Shown piece after piece: positions 36,375 to 49,400 of a DNA stretch of 64,000 nt. The DNA comes from Chaetoderma sp. LZ-2023a (lineage: Eukaryota; Mollusca; Caudofoveata; Chaetodermatida; Chaetodermatidae): NCBI GenBank assembly GCA_034401795.1, contig CM067365.1:14388733-14452732 (forward strand), in the 5' to 3' direction. The stretch's first letter is position 1, and each line of letters opens with the position of its first letter. The position numbers were made by a program, and so were the translations under genes. Below the pieces are notes generated by a model. That model was not told the origin of the DNA and made no database searches. It was given only the letters and a program-made list of their open reading frames with translations.

Positions 36375-37230
36375 AAGCTACACGGAAATAGTTTTGTCCC
36401 AATAATCCCTGATTTAATGTCAGCACCGAAAACCTACCATAGAATTGGTAGAAGGGCAAATGTTGTACGTACAGATGTGCATCAGATTATTGCTTAAGAG
36501 ATGTGCAGCTGTGAAGCAGCAAGTGATTTATGTGACAATAGTGATGGCAGGATACATGAGCAAAGTTATGGCAATGGTAACGATGAAAATAATTAATGTA
36601 ACTTTCAATGAATTAATTTTAATGAAGTCATGACAGTTTTAGAAAATGCACGTATTTTATGCAAATTGTTTCATATTGACAGCTTATGTGTCTATATTCG
36701 TACAGGATTCCTACTAGAAATACTGCTTCTGACTCCAAACAACATATAAATATGATATTATTGAACAATTCTTAGTGACGAATGTTTTAGTGGTAGTATA
36801 GTATACTTCCTTCACAGTAGTCAAAACTTTCTTCGAATTTTGCATACGGTTAACGCGGGAAACATCTTGAGAAAATTACGTCAAAAACACAAAGGAAAAA
36901 CTGTTACCAAGATTTTTCATTTTCAGAAATGTATGACGGCTCCACAATGTATGATGCATAAATTTACAGAACGATCTCACGGAAGGCCATACTCTATTAG
37001 TTATCAGACTGGATGCATGCAGGGTGTGGTGGAGCATGGATCTGATGCATCTTTGTGACGGGTTGTTTGCCAACAATCAGATCTAAATCATTAAGGGGCT
37101 ACAATAGATTCATTAGCAGAGCTGGATTGAGGTACGGGCAAACGGGGCAACAGCCCCAGGTGCCTGAATAATAAGGGTCACCATATCAAAAACTATATCG
37201 TATCTGAAACATTTTAACCTGAAATCTCAG
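36375..37230. other. Intron sequence, nothing recognised
   Basis: AT-rich sequence without a motif, repeat or splice-flanked frame that I could support. A half copy of family A (AAATTAGTTTCAAAATATTC) lies at 37257-37280. Confidence 0.5.
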
Positions 37231-37304
37231 AATTTTAGTCAACACAAGCTTTCAGTTAAATTAGTTTCAAAATATTCAACAGAATGTTGATACATACGTA
37301 AAGC

Positions 37305-37712
<408 letters not shown>

Positions 37713-38134
37713 CGAAGTGAACGCACGCGTTTATTTAGCTCTGCAATTGCTGCCCGAATTTGCTAGTTTCTAGCGCGATTTTGTAGATAAATTTTATACA
37801 TATATTTCGTATTAGTATTTCCTTTCAAACTTTATATTTAATTTGTAAATTCTTGTCTTGGTTGGAGCGCATTTTGTGTCTCTATTTTCTAAAGGCATTC
37901 CTCTTAGCTGGCGGTTTTCGCCATTTAATAGGGCTCCTCTTACTGTGGTCAATGCAATACATTTCTCCCCGCGCCGGTCTGCTATTTCTATAGATCGTAG
38001 GCTAGCGCATTGTATTTGGCAAGATCGCTTGAGTGAGTGGATTTAATTCCTTTGTCATTTGTAAGCACACGCCTAGTTCTTTAACTATATTACTCCTTAT
38101 AGTCAGTTGGCTGTCCCCGGTCAACTCGAACAGA

Positions 38135-38335
38135 CTAACAAATATATGACTTGACTATTTAATCATATATTTGTTAGCATACTTTAATCGGCTAGGTGTT
38201 AGTGAACCACTTAGAAAGTGGTTCAAACTAACAAATATACGACTGTACTCTCTATTCGTATATTTGTTGGTAGACGTCAGGGTTTCAAAAGGGGACACTA
38301 TTTATTTAGTGTTTAGCTCTTTCCCCGACGTCTTG
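38135..38335 (+). promoter_or_regulatory. Stem-loop cluster in the LINE leader
   Basis: Three hairpins lie 60-260 bases before ORF1. First: CTAACAAATATATGA at 38135-38149 pairs with 38163-38177, 15 perfect pairs. Second: GAACCACTT at 38204-38212 pairs with 38216-38224 over a three-base loop. Third: CTAACAAATATACGA at 38228-38242 pairs with 38256-38270 with one G-U. A GACGTC pair at 38273 and 38327 may close a fourth. All recur in copy 2 (first stem at 50634-50648 / 50662-50676). A role in translation or RNA packaging is inference. Confidence 0.65.
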
Positions 38336-38395
38336 GTGTTATATATTTGTATTATATATTGTAGTAGTATGGGGTTCCTCTTTTTATAAAACACC

Positions 38396-39805
38396 ATGGC
38401 AACCTCATATAAGCGTACCCTGAGTCTTAAAATCACGACAAAGGCTTGGGGTATTTCGGCAATTGAGGTGTATCATGGGTTAAAGGATGTAGTTGGGGCA
38501 GGGCCACGGGTCCTTCAAGGTCTCGTTAATGTTTCCAAATCTGTATGGAATGTCACCGTAGTTAATGAAAGTGTGAAGGAAAAGTTGCTTGACGAGGTCC
38601 TTGTCGTGAAGGGTGAGGTGTGTAATGTGGAGGAAATAGATTCTGATCGTCTATTAGTCAAGATGAAGGTTCCATTAGAGATCCCAGATGAACGGGTTAT
38701 CACTGAATTGATCAAGTATGGCAAAGTGGACAAAGTAGAACACGAGACCTATCCATTTGATCGAACCTTAGAAAATGGCATCAGAAGAATTTGGTTTGAA
38801 AAGGTAGAACAACCTCTCCCAAGCAAGGTCACCATAGATGGTCGATTTATCTTGCCATTATGGTACAGGGGCCAAATCAAAGAGTGTAGAATCTGCTTAA
38901 GCACAGAACATCTTGCAACAGATTGCCCTAACAAAAACAAATGTCTAGTTTGTGGATCATCTGATCATTTTAAGTGGCGATGCCCGCAGAACAAATATGT
39001 CAAAAAGGGTGCTGATAAAAGTGCAGAGCAAGTTGTCTCTAAAGAGAATGTCATAGAACCGGTAGCTGCTGAGATTGTAGCGGAAATTCATACTAATGGG
39101 AAGCACGCTGCTAAGGAAAATGTCATCGAACCAGTAGTTGCTGAGATTGTAGCTGAAGTCCATGTTAATGAGAAGCATGGGGAAAAAACTAAGAATCCAA
39201 TCGCTGCAGTTGCAGGCGATGAAATAGAGGTTCTAGATGAGGGGCTAAGTCTTGCTCCAGTAACAAGTCAATCCAAGTTTGATGACAGAGAGGCTAATTC
39301 CACACAAGTTGAAGATGAGGATCAATACCCTCTGGAAGAGAGTTTTAATTTAGGACAAGTAAAATTCAGGTCGCAAGATACTGAAACTAACTTTGAATTT
39401 CCACTGAGTACACTCAATCTAGACGATTTAAATAATATAGAGAAAGTAATTGGTGTCTCGGATCGATTGAGTGGAACAAAGCGACAGAAAGATGGAGAGA
39501 GTTCTGAATCAGAAATAGAGGAAAGTGATATAGAAGACGATAATATGTCAGTCGCTGAATCTGATATATCCATTCAAACACAGAGTTCTAAATCACCTGA
39601 TGAAATGGTCATGTACAGGTCAGAGGCAGGAGAGGTGTTAGTTCCATATGTGACGGCAAATGGAGTTAAATATAGGCATCTGCGTCATGATTCAGATATA
39701 TTAAAATATAAGCATTTGGAAAAAGTTGAGCTAAGTAATGCAGCGTTTGTGAGTAAAATAGGTAAATGGTCTAAGAGAGGGTCGAAAAAACCAAAATCTA
39801 GTTAG
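38396..39805 (+). CDS. LINE copy 1 ORF1: nucleic-acid-binding protein with two CCHC knuckles
   Basis: This intact frame of 469 residues encodes the first protein of the Tx1-like LINE. After about 160 residues of a folded-looking region (VWNVTVVNESVKEK; LLVKMKVPLEIPDE; PFDRTLENGIRRIWF, possibly RRM-like) come two CX2CX4HX4C zinc knuckles: CRICLSTEHLATDC from residue 164 and CLVCGSSDHFKWRC from residue 183. An acidic, repetitive tail follows, with a duplicated KENVIEPV.AEIVAE unit, and it ends with a basic GKWSKRGSKKPKSS. Such proteins bind the LINE RNA and act as chaperones in the RNP. The start ATG sits in ACACCATGGC, a good context, and copy 2 starts at the same place. ORF2 begins seven bases after the stop. 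Confidence 0.93.
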   Translation: MATSYKRTLSLKITTKAWGISAIEVYHGLKDVVGAGPRVLQGLVNVSKSVWNVTVVNESVKEKLLDEVLVVKGEVCNVEEIDSDRLLVKMKVPLEIPDERVITELIKYGKVDKVEHETYPFDRTLENGIRRIWFEKVEQPLPSKVTIDGRFILPLWYRGQIKECRICLSTEHLATDCPNKNKCLVCGSSDHFKWRCPQNKYVKKGADKSAEQVVSKENVIEPVAAEIVAEIHTNGKHAAKENVIEPVVAEIVAEVHVNEKHGEKTKNPIAAVAGDEIEVLDEGLSLAPVTSQSKFDDREANSTQVEDEDQYPLEESFNLGQVKFRSQDTETNFEFPLSTLNLDDLNNIEKVIGVSDRLSGTKRQKDGESSESEIEESDIEDDNMSVAESDISIQTQSSKSPDEMVMYRSEAGEVLVPYVTANGVKYRHLRHDSDILKYKHLEKVELSNAAFVSKIGKWSKRGSKKPKSS

Positions 39806-39812
39806 CTTAATA

Positions 39813-42800
39813 ATGGCGGTTTTACACAGCATTTTATTACCTTTTATGCTAATTTGCACACTCAATTGTAGAGGCTTAAATAGTGACATAAAGCAACGTC
39901 ACTTACTAGAGACTCTGAAAAATGAGCAGATTGACATTGCTTTGATACAGGAAACAAAAATGCAGAAGTCAGAATTATACGATAATTTAGAAAAGATTTC
40001 TGGATCCAGAATATTTTATTCGTTATCTCAAGATAATAGTGCAGGCGTAGCAATTGTTATACTCCCTCGTTGTTCAGCCTATGTAAATATAATCTCTTCA
40101 GTATCAGGTGCAAATGGTCGCTGGGTGAGAGTCACGCTAGATATACAACAAACACGTATCACGTTGCTGTGTATATATGCACCTACATCTCATCAACTAC
40201 GTCGTAATTTTTTTAAGGAGATGTCTAAAACGGCACTAGATAACATCACTGAAAACTTAGTAATGGGTGGTGACTTTAATTGTGTCTTAGACAAAGAAAA
40301 TGACAGGAATGCAACTTCAACTTATACTGATACATCACATAGACTCTTAAAAGAAATATGTGATAATGAAAATTTAGTGGACACCTATAGAATATCAAAA
40401 CCTCATGGTAAAGATCTTACATGGTTTTCGGTAGATGGTAAAGTTGGTTCAAGGATCGACAGAATTTATGTGAATAGTTTGTTAACAGGGTACTGGAGAG
40501 ATGTTAATATTAAGCCAGTTGCATTCTCTGATCATAACATGGTTTGTGTAACCTTTGCCAATGCTGACTGGGTAACAAAAGGGGTCGGGTTTTGGAAATT
40601 AAACACAACATTGTTGGGAGAAGAATTTTATAAGAATAATATAGAGAGTTGTTGGCAACATTGGATTAATAGGAAAGCATCATATAAGAGCACATTGCAA
40701 TGGTGGGAGGATGTTAAACTGGATTTAAAGTATGTTTCCCGAAAGTATGCTATTAGAAAAGCACAGGAAATACGCAAACGCAAGAAAACACTTCATCGAT
40801 CACTGATGAAAATTAATGCTAAAGTAAATAATGGTGAAGAGAATTATTATGAATTACTGGTTAAAATTAAAAGTAAAATAAGAGATATAGAACAATATGA
40901 GTTTGAGGGTGCAAAAATTAGAGCAAGAGCCCAGATGCACGCAGAAGGGGATAAGCCAACCCGATATTTTTGCGCATTAGAAAAAGCACGGGCAATAGAT
41001 AAGGTGATGTGCTCATTAAACATGCCGGATGGTTCAACCGTCTTTACCAACAATGAAATGAGTACTATTGTATGCAATTACTATGAGTCATTGTACAAGT
41101 CAGAGGGAATTGATGAAGATGCAAAATTGGATTTGTTAGCAAATATAGACAAAAAGGTGTCAGACACAGGCAGTGAATTTTGTGATCAACCCTTAACACT
41201 AGAAGATTTAACTAAATCCCTTAAAGGTATGAAACTAGAAAAATCACCGGGGTGTGATGGCCTTCCAGTTGAATTTTACCAAACGTTTTGGCACCTTGTA
41301 GGTCCAATAATGGAAGAATTAGGCACTGAAATTTTTTAGAAAGGCCATTTACCACCAACTATGGCTAGGGCATACGTAAGGCTAATATATAAAGGAAATG
41401 ACAGACGTCTAATTCAGAACTACAGACCAATTTCTCTACTATGTGTAGACTACAAAATAATATCCAGAGCACTAACATTGAAACTAGGTAGTGTTTTAGG
41501 AGAAATCATTGGAACAGAGCAGACATGTGCTGTACCCAGGAGGACAATTCTAACCAATACCATGGTAATAAGAGACCTTATACAATTGGTTGAGAAGGAT
41601 AGCATCCCTTCAGCTGTGATTGCCTTGGACAATGAAAAGGCATTTGACCGTGTGGAATGGGATTTTCTTTTTAATTCTTTGCAATCGTTTGGGTTAGGCT
41701 CAAACTTTATTAAATGGGTAAAGATTTTATATACGGATATCAAGAGTAGCTATTTAGTGAACAATCAATTATCCAGAGAAATTGTCTTAGAACGTGGGGT
41801 TAGACAGGGGTGTTCCCTATCGCCATTATTATTTGTTATTGTGATGGAATCACTTGGCATAGCATTGAGGCAAAATAATAACTTTCAAGGCATATGTATT
41901 CGTGGCATAGAAAGACCACTTAAGCTGTCACAATATGCTGATGACACAACTGTGTTTACCAGTTCAAACAATGATTTTGCAATTTTAAACCACGTACTAG
42001 AAAAGTTCCAAAATGCATCTGGTTTGAAAATCAATAAAGGAAAATCCAAAGGATTATTTCTGGGGCCATGGAAAGAGCGGAATGACCAGCCACTTGAAAT
42101 CAATTGGTCTAATGATACCATTAAGATTTTAGGCATCTATTTTGGCAGGAAACCGAATACAATACAAAATTGGAATGAACGAGTATCTAAGCTTAAGAGA
42201 ATATTAGCAAATTGGAAGCGTCGTCGTCTTTCAATCTTTGGTAGAGTGTTTGTTGTCAACAACTTGGCATTATCTGGGCTATGGTATACAGCATCGGTTG
42301 TACACATGCCAAAACATGTAGAAAAGGAGGTTAATGAGTTGATATTGTCATTCATATGGGAAGAAAAGAATCATTTAGTTTCCCATCGTGTTCTCAATAA
42401 TGCTAAGTTAGAAGGAGGACTTGATTTAATTGATATTAAAGTGAAATGTGTTTCTTTAAGGTTAAAATTTTTGGATGATCTTATTACATCAGATGAGACG
42501 TGGGCATGTGTTTCACGAGCTCTCATGGAGAGAATTGTAGAACCATTTCTGGCGGAGCATGTGTTTACCTCAAAGAAGCCACCTCCGAATAGCCAAATGA
42601 TACCAGATGTGTTTAAAGATCAAGTTAAGGGGTTAGAAATATTTGACAGATACATGCCTCCACCTACGTGCTGGAAGGAAGTACTAGAACAGCAATTGTG
42701 GGGCAATAGTAATATATGTTATAACAATGCAGTACTTTATCTACTGTCCTTTGCAAAATATGGCATTCAACATTTATCGGATATGATACACCCTCAAACA

Positions 42801-43676
42801 CGTAGATGGATTTCAATGCAAGACGTAGCTAGAAAAACACATATGAGGCATATAGATGTCCAGCGGTTGCTAAATAAAATAAAACATGCTGTACCAATTG
42901 AATGGTTTCGTCTGCCAAATGTAAATAATAATAGTTTGACTCCACAACCCGCATTAGTTCTTGATGATGAGATGTTAAAATACAAGATGAGATCCAAGGA
43001 ATGGTACCATATTATGAGACGAAAACAAGTAACACCTCCCATAGCAATTAGGAGATGGGATGACTCAAGCTATAAACCATCCAGTTGGAAAAATGTATGG
43101 AAAATCTTACATTCTCCATACATACCAAATATGGCGCGTGATTTATTGTGGAGATTACTACATCGACGGCTATGGGTGGGACACTTGACATACAAGTGCA
43201 ATATTACGACTTCTGATAGGTGTTACTTATGTCAAACAGACGAGGAAACAATCGAGCATTTATTTGCGGAATGTCCAATATCGTCACAATTTTGGGACTA
43301 TATCAGCCAAATCTTGGCAAAATTTGGAGCGAAGCCCATTGTTCTAGACACGAATGTAGTCTTATTTAGAGAATTTGGATCAAGCGGTGTAAATATCATA
43401 AAGTCTGAAAGGACTATTTTAATAACAACACTAACCATAGGTGTTTGGGCCATTTGGAAACATCGGTGTGCACAGACGAAAAATCCATCTATGGGCAATC
43501 ACAATAGAGCAATAAAGGCAATATTTCGTTCATTGCTGCTGAATCATATTCCTTGCGAATATTTTAGATTAAAGCAGCATGGTAAAGAAAAAGTATTCAA
43601 GGACATATGGTGCAAAACAAACATAGTTTCAATAGAGTTGGGAGCTGTAAAAATAAATGAGCCTGCACTAGCTTAA
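39813..43676 (+). CDS. LINE copy 1 ORF2: endonuclease-reverse transcriptase, one internal stop
   Basis: A frame of 1287 codons with one TAG at 41337-41339 (codon 509) encodes the enzyme that nicks target DNA and primes reverse transcription there. Endonuclease motifs: TLNCRGLNSD, QETKMQK, YAPTSHQ, GGDFNCVLD, SRIDRIYV and FSDHNMV. RT motifs: KSPGCDGLPVEFY, YRPISLLCVDYKII, IALDNEKAFDRVEW, GVRQGCSLSPLL and YADDTTVF (from residue 708). A C-terminal zinc-binding module reads CYLCQTDEETIEHLFAEC from residue 1137. At the stop, copy 2 has a lysine codon, so a single base change made it. Without readthrough the product would be endonuclease only, though an ATG at 41361 follows in frame. The start is the ATG closest to ORF1; copy 2 agrees. 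Confidence 0.93.
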
Positions 43677-43904
43677 ATCGTTTAATTACTACAGCTGATT
43701 TATCTGTGTCTTTTAATTAATCTGTGTCATGTAATTCATTTTAGTCTGCACTTTGATATTGTTATGTTTAATAATTCATGTTAAGAAATAAACAGACTGG
43801 GGTAATTTAATAATCAATCGATAAAGTAATTTGCCATTGAATTATAAAATTGTCCCAGGTAATTTTAGGAATTTGCACAGAGTTTTATAGGGTTATTTGT
43901 TCCC

Positions 43905-44415
43905 GGGTAATTTACAAAACCTTACAACAAAGTAAATCAAAAAATGGAAACAAGAGCGACATCTATTTCCATCTATTTTTCTGTAATTTTCCTGCTGACT
44001 ATATATGTTATGCTACCCGAATGCTACTACGCCCGCTGATCTTTAAGACTCAGCCCACTGGCGTCAATGATTGACTTATTTGTCATTGATTGACGAGTCA
44101 CTTTTCATTTGTTGAATAGTTGCACTCGCCATACGGGTCTACTACCACACATGGATTGAATGGTAATTTACAAAACCTTATAATAAAGTAAATTGAAAAT
44201 GTAAACAAGAGGGCCGTCAATTTTTCTGGAATTTTTCTGCCGACTATATGTATTATACTACCCAAATGCTACTACGCCCGCTGATCTTTAGAGAATCAGC
44301 CCACTGGCGTTAATGATTGACTTATTTGTCATAGATTGACGAGGCACTTTTCATTTGTTGGATAGTTGCACTCGCCACACGGGTCTACTACTACACCTGG
44401 GTTGAATAGTAATGC
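43905..44415 (+). repeat. Tandem duplication in the LINE 3' UTR
   Basis: Two units of about 250 bases begin with GTAATTTACAAAACCTTA and share CTACTACGCCCGCTGATCTT, CAGCCCACTGGCGT, TTGACTTATTTGTCAT and GTTGCACTCGCCA. Copy 2 has two diverged units at about 57404-57800. Each unit includes a short inverted repeat around TTGAC...GTCA-type sequence; in copy 2 it is GATTAGCAGTA...TACTGCTAAT. Confidence 0.8.
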
Positions 44416-44660
44416 CTTTGTTAAGTTTTGTTTTGCTATCGGAGCTTTATCAGCATATTGTTTTGTATCTATACTTTTTAAGCCATATGTATTTATAGAT
44501 TGTATTAATGCTCATTATTTATCATTGTTTTGGTGGAATATTAATCAAGATTACTAGTTCACCAGGTTTTTTTCTGGGGGTTTGCAAGCCTTTTTAAAGG
44601 AGTTCCTCCGTGAAGTGTGTCCGACTGCGTCAGCGTCGGTTTTTCAAAAAAAAAAAAAAA

Positions 44661-45122
<462 letters not shown>

Positions 45123-45259
45123 GCAACAGTAGTCATTCCCTCCTTGACCCATCTAATAACGGGCCCATAACGCTTTATTCCTGGGACACTGATAGGCTTA
45201 ATATGGCTCTGTTCATTACACAAGAGAGATTATATTCCAATAATACACATGGCTGATTC

Positions 45260-45756
45260 AAACGTGACAGTTAGAAAGGAACGTAACATTATAGCATAAC
45301 ACATCTTCTGTGTTGTTTGTTATCACATATGTTATATATGAGTAATATAATACCTCAATAACGCAACTTAGTAATGCTTTAAAGGGCATGTGGTGCCAGA
45401 CTGGCATTGTCATAACAACCCGAGAGTTCAGAGAGAATATTGCATACATACATAAAAATAGAGAAAAACGTATATTATATAAAGATAAAGGCCTATATTA
45501 TGGAAACGCGAATGTTAAAAAAACATAACATACACGGATAGAATGAATCATGCGAGATATCCATAACCATAGCCCCTATTATATTAGCATCAAACATTTT
45601 AACAGCACATTTATTATACAAATAAAATCACTTTCTTTGCTATTGACTCAGTAGGAAATAGAATATTGACATCAGAATGGTAAGGGTTTTTTGTTATAAG
45701 TAAGTTGTGTTATCGGCTCTTCAGTAAAATCCCTCAGAATCTTTCATTTTCTTTGT

Positions 45757-45787
<31 letters not shown>

Positions 45788-46000
45788 TTCTTCTTATTCT
45801 TTGTCAAAAACCTTACACCACATCTGCTCCTACAGTTTTCATCCGATCAACTCCAACCTTGTCAACTTCTGCTACCCTGTCTGGAATCGTGCGCTATTCA
45901 AAAGAATTTGGATCTGCCCAATAGTTTTCGAACTATCCCCCTTTGAGTGGGCAAAAACGTCCCATAGGAAATGTATAGGGATTTTCAATATTGATCTTTA
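45260..46000. other. Intron sequence, nothing recognised except a (TTTC)n run
   Basis: A (TTTC)n run lies at 45757-45786. From about 45840 the sequence resembles the repeat units at 48130-48480. Confidence 0.5.
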
Positions 46001-46194
46001 AACTGGTACTACACCTAGATTTTTTACCAGATCACTACCTTACTTGGTCAGGATGTTACCAGTGGAGTCCTGAAGGTATTGATTCCTCTGAAAGGCACGT
46101 GCCAGAGAGGAAGGGTACTGCATGGGCCTTAAATTTTTCAATCTTGGCGGAAATAAAATCTCCTTCATCAGAGAAAGTCAATGGACATATTAAA

Positions 46195-46355
46195 AGCAGG
46201 CCCTTTGGGCCCTTTGGGCTTAAGCCCTTTATCAAAGGGCTTGCAAATGTGCTTAAGCCCTTTAGTCCAAAAAGGTCTTTGGGCTTGTGCTTGTGCTTAA
46301 GCACATTAAAAATACCATGTGCGTTCAAGTCCTTTGTCAAGCCCTTTTTCAAGCC
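46195..46355. repeat. Palindromic AAGCCCTTT / AAAGGGCTT cluster
   Basis: Units such as TTAAGCCCTTTATCAAAGGG and AAGCCCTTTTTCAAGCCC are packed in 160 bases. A second cluster lies at 47990-48095 (TTAGCCCTTTGCAAAGGGCT). Open frames over it are Lys/Gly/Leu-rich artefacts. Confidence 0.6.
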
Positions 46356-46359
46356 CTTT

Positions 46360-48130
46360 TTAAATTTTCACCGTGAATCAATACTTATAGTTATCAAATC
46401 ATTACTCTACCATTCTACACATATGCAGCTGCTACATATTACAGATAAACTTCTGCTGTTTATTTTGAAATTAATTTAACTGAAAGTAAGACAACAATAT
46501 GTTTAGACAAAATCATTAGATAACACTTGGCAGCTTTCAAAGCCTACCTAAAACATTGTTGGTGAATTTAGAATGAAATGGCCGAATTACGTGTAGTTAT
46601 TATTTTAAGAGAATGGTCACAAACCCTGTTAAATATTTGGAAACTAATTGGACTAGATTAAGCTGTTGCTGCCTTAACAAAATTATTAACAAAATGCTCA
46701 GCATGATATTTTGTACATCATATATAATATGTTTTATCTGGCCTGTCATGCCTGTAGAGATGCAAAACATTAGCCCATTTTACTTCATACCTACTTCACT
46801 TAAATAGTTGTTACACGTTATTATCTCAAAAAGCTGGTTAAAGGGAGACACATACATACATCTCTGAATAGCTTGAAAGCAAGTTACATCTGTTTCAGTC
46901 AATTTCCTTTCAAAAATGTTCAACAGGGACAAGGTTTAGCAAAATTGAAATCAACATTCTGAAAATTCAGAAAGATATAGGCTGAATGATTGGTAGTGTT
47001 AGCTGACCATTCTAGCTGCTCTGCTTATCTTCTCAATACAAAAGAATGAATTTCACACCTCGCTGCTACCACACCTCTCATAAGCCATATCCCATGCCTG
47101 TTTTGTTATAATAATTCCCCTCTTTTGATCTATCTTTGCCACTAGTCTATAAGGCCTGATAAAATAACTTCTTTACAATGTAAATTATATTGTCAAATAT
47201 TTTGAAATTATTAGTGCAGCAGATGTTGCTGTCATCAGCAATGGCTACATGTCAAATTATTTTTGAAATATTCTGCAACTTTCACTTTATGGCTGCCTTG
47301 AAAGTAAGATAATTTTCAAGGAAATAATTAAACATTTAATGGTATAAATGGGCAGAAAATGCCAATATATGCAGACGAAGAGAAGACAATTTTTTAGAAT
47401 AACAACTGTAATCGATCCAGTCAATTCAGTAGTAAAATTCAAGAATTAACCTTAAATTTGTCTACAAATGGACATTTTCAAGTCCACTGCAGAGGCCATT
47501 TTGGTAGGCTTGACCTGTATAGGGTTAAACCTTACAGAACAGATATATGAGAAAAGTGTTATTATGTATGGAATATGTTGTTGAACATTTTGAAACTAAT
47601 TTCATTGGGAACTGTTGATCTATGTCAGCAACATATTTCAGGCAAGTTAATTTCAAGATACACACCTTCTCCATGGATTTGTATATTTGATTTGAAAATG
47701 AGAAACAGAAATCTTAGGGGTTAAATGGATAAGACTTGGAACTCATGAATGTACACCTAGATTAAGTAGCTTTGTCCCTTTTCCTTTTACATGTTAGTTG
47801 CTAATTGCTGTTTATTCTAATAATACTACAAGATGTTGCGGGGAGACGTTTCAACAGCACTATTAGCAAAATTAATAAACTAATGTGATAATCATTTTGC
47901 TTATTCTCTACATGTATGTATAAGGTTTTTACAACCTTTATATCAAATAGAATTATCAATTGACTATGCAATTTCCTCAAAAGTGCTTACGAGCTTGTGC
48001 TTTAGCCCTTTGCAAAGGGCTTGTGTTTGTGATTAAGCTCTTTGAAAACAGGGTGGGCGTGTGGTTGGGCTTAAGCCATTTTTAAAGGGCTTCGCCCCAT
48101 GCCTGATTAGAAAATACCCTGTGACATCCT
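46360..48130. other. Intron sequence with fragments of families A and B
   Basis: Half or degraded family A cores lie near 46460, 46625-46665, 47195-47275 and 47575-47670; a family B copy lies at 47330-47530 (GTCTACAAATGGACATTTTC, ATAGGGTTAAAC). No gene was seen. Confidence 0.5.
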
Positions 48131-49400
48131 CTCATGTGTGTATCACCGCTGGATCATAGACCCAGGTGGAAAGACACCCTTTGAGCGTCCATATTACAAT
48201 TCAATATTGATGTTTGAACTACAGCTACGCGCACAGTTTTGATCGGATCACTACCATACTTGGGTAGGATGTTACCCTTGAGGTCTTGAAGATGTCTTCC
48301 AACTTCAAAGCTGACCTTGCCCTTTGACCGCCATTGCATTGAATATGGCACCGTAGGGAATAAATGAGGATTTTCAGGATGGATATTTGAACTGCGGCTA
48401 CACCTAGACTTTTGATCGGGTCACTACAATACTTGGGTAGGATATCACCTCTCGGGTCCTGAAGATGTCTGCCAACCCTTCTTTATCAAAGAAGGCATAG
48501 ATTACCTCCTCACCCTACCCATGCAAGCTGACTGGGATTGTTAGATTGAGTGAAATGTTTGGTTCTTGGATCTCCACCTAGCTTTGCAGATTTCTCGGTT
48601 ATACACGTTTTCCTTGATTTTCATGAAAACTGTATTAAAGGTGATCAAATGGTGATGGTTTTTTAGTGATCCGACCACAAGGACAATGTCACCCAGTAGA
48701 GTCGCAAGCCACCTATTTTCGTCTAGATTACCTCCCTTTACCCATACAAGATCATGTGTGCAGTTTTACTGGTTATTTGACACTTCAGTGCTTTTTCCTT
48801 GATTTTCATGAAAACTTTACCATATGTATATCACGCATCCAATGGTGATGGTTTCCAAGTGGTTTCAATTAGGGGTCAAAGCGACCAATTTTCGGTTTTG
48901 ACATGAATTAGCTCCCTTTAGCTGTTGTAGTTGATTGAGGCAACACATGCTGGTGAAATTCGATCATCTCTGATTACCTGAACCAAATTTATTAATTTTT
49001 CGGCTATTTGACACTTCAGGGATATTTCCTTGATTTTCATGGAACCTCTATCAAGAGTATTTCACGCATGCCGGGCCCAATGGTGATGGTTTGAAAGGGA
49101 TCTGACCAAGATCAATGTCAACCAGGGACAAAGTGACCAATTTTAGTTTTTTGCATGATTTATCCCCCTTTAATTGTTGAAGTTGATTAAGGCAAATAAA
49201 TCTGCTAAATTTCGATTGTCTCTGACTACCTGGGCCAAACAAAATTCATTAATTTCTCCTTTATTTGACATTTGATGGCCTTTTCAAGGATGCCAGGTCC
49301 AATGATGGTGGTTGCAATGTGACCCGTCCAACGTCACGGTCAATTAGGGGTCAAATTCCCAATTTCTGTTTTGGCAGAAATTAACTCTACTTGCCCAGAC
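48130..49400 (+). repeat. Diverged tandem repeat block
   Basis: Two unit types are present. The first (about 180 bases, near 48130-48310 and 48311-48490, with another copy near 45900-46080) has GGATATTTGAACTGCGGCTA and CACTACAATACTTGGGTAGG. The second (190-240 bases, starting near 48650, 48845, 49083 and 49300) has AATGGTGATGGTTT, GACCAATTTT, TTAGCTCCCTTTA and TTTCCTTGATTTTCATG. The units are diverged, so the array is old. No coding frame is conserved. Confidence 0.6.

Noticed and set aside
48154-49242. Small open frames in the 48-49 kb region
   Set aside because: They lie in a diverged tandem repeat and are not conserved between units.
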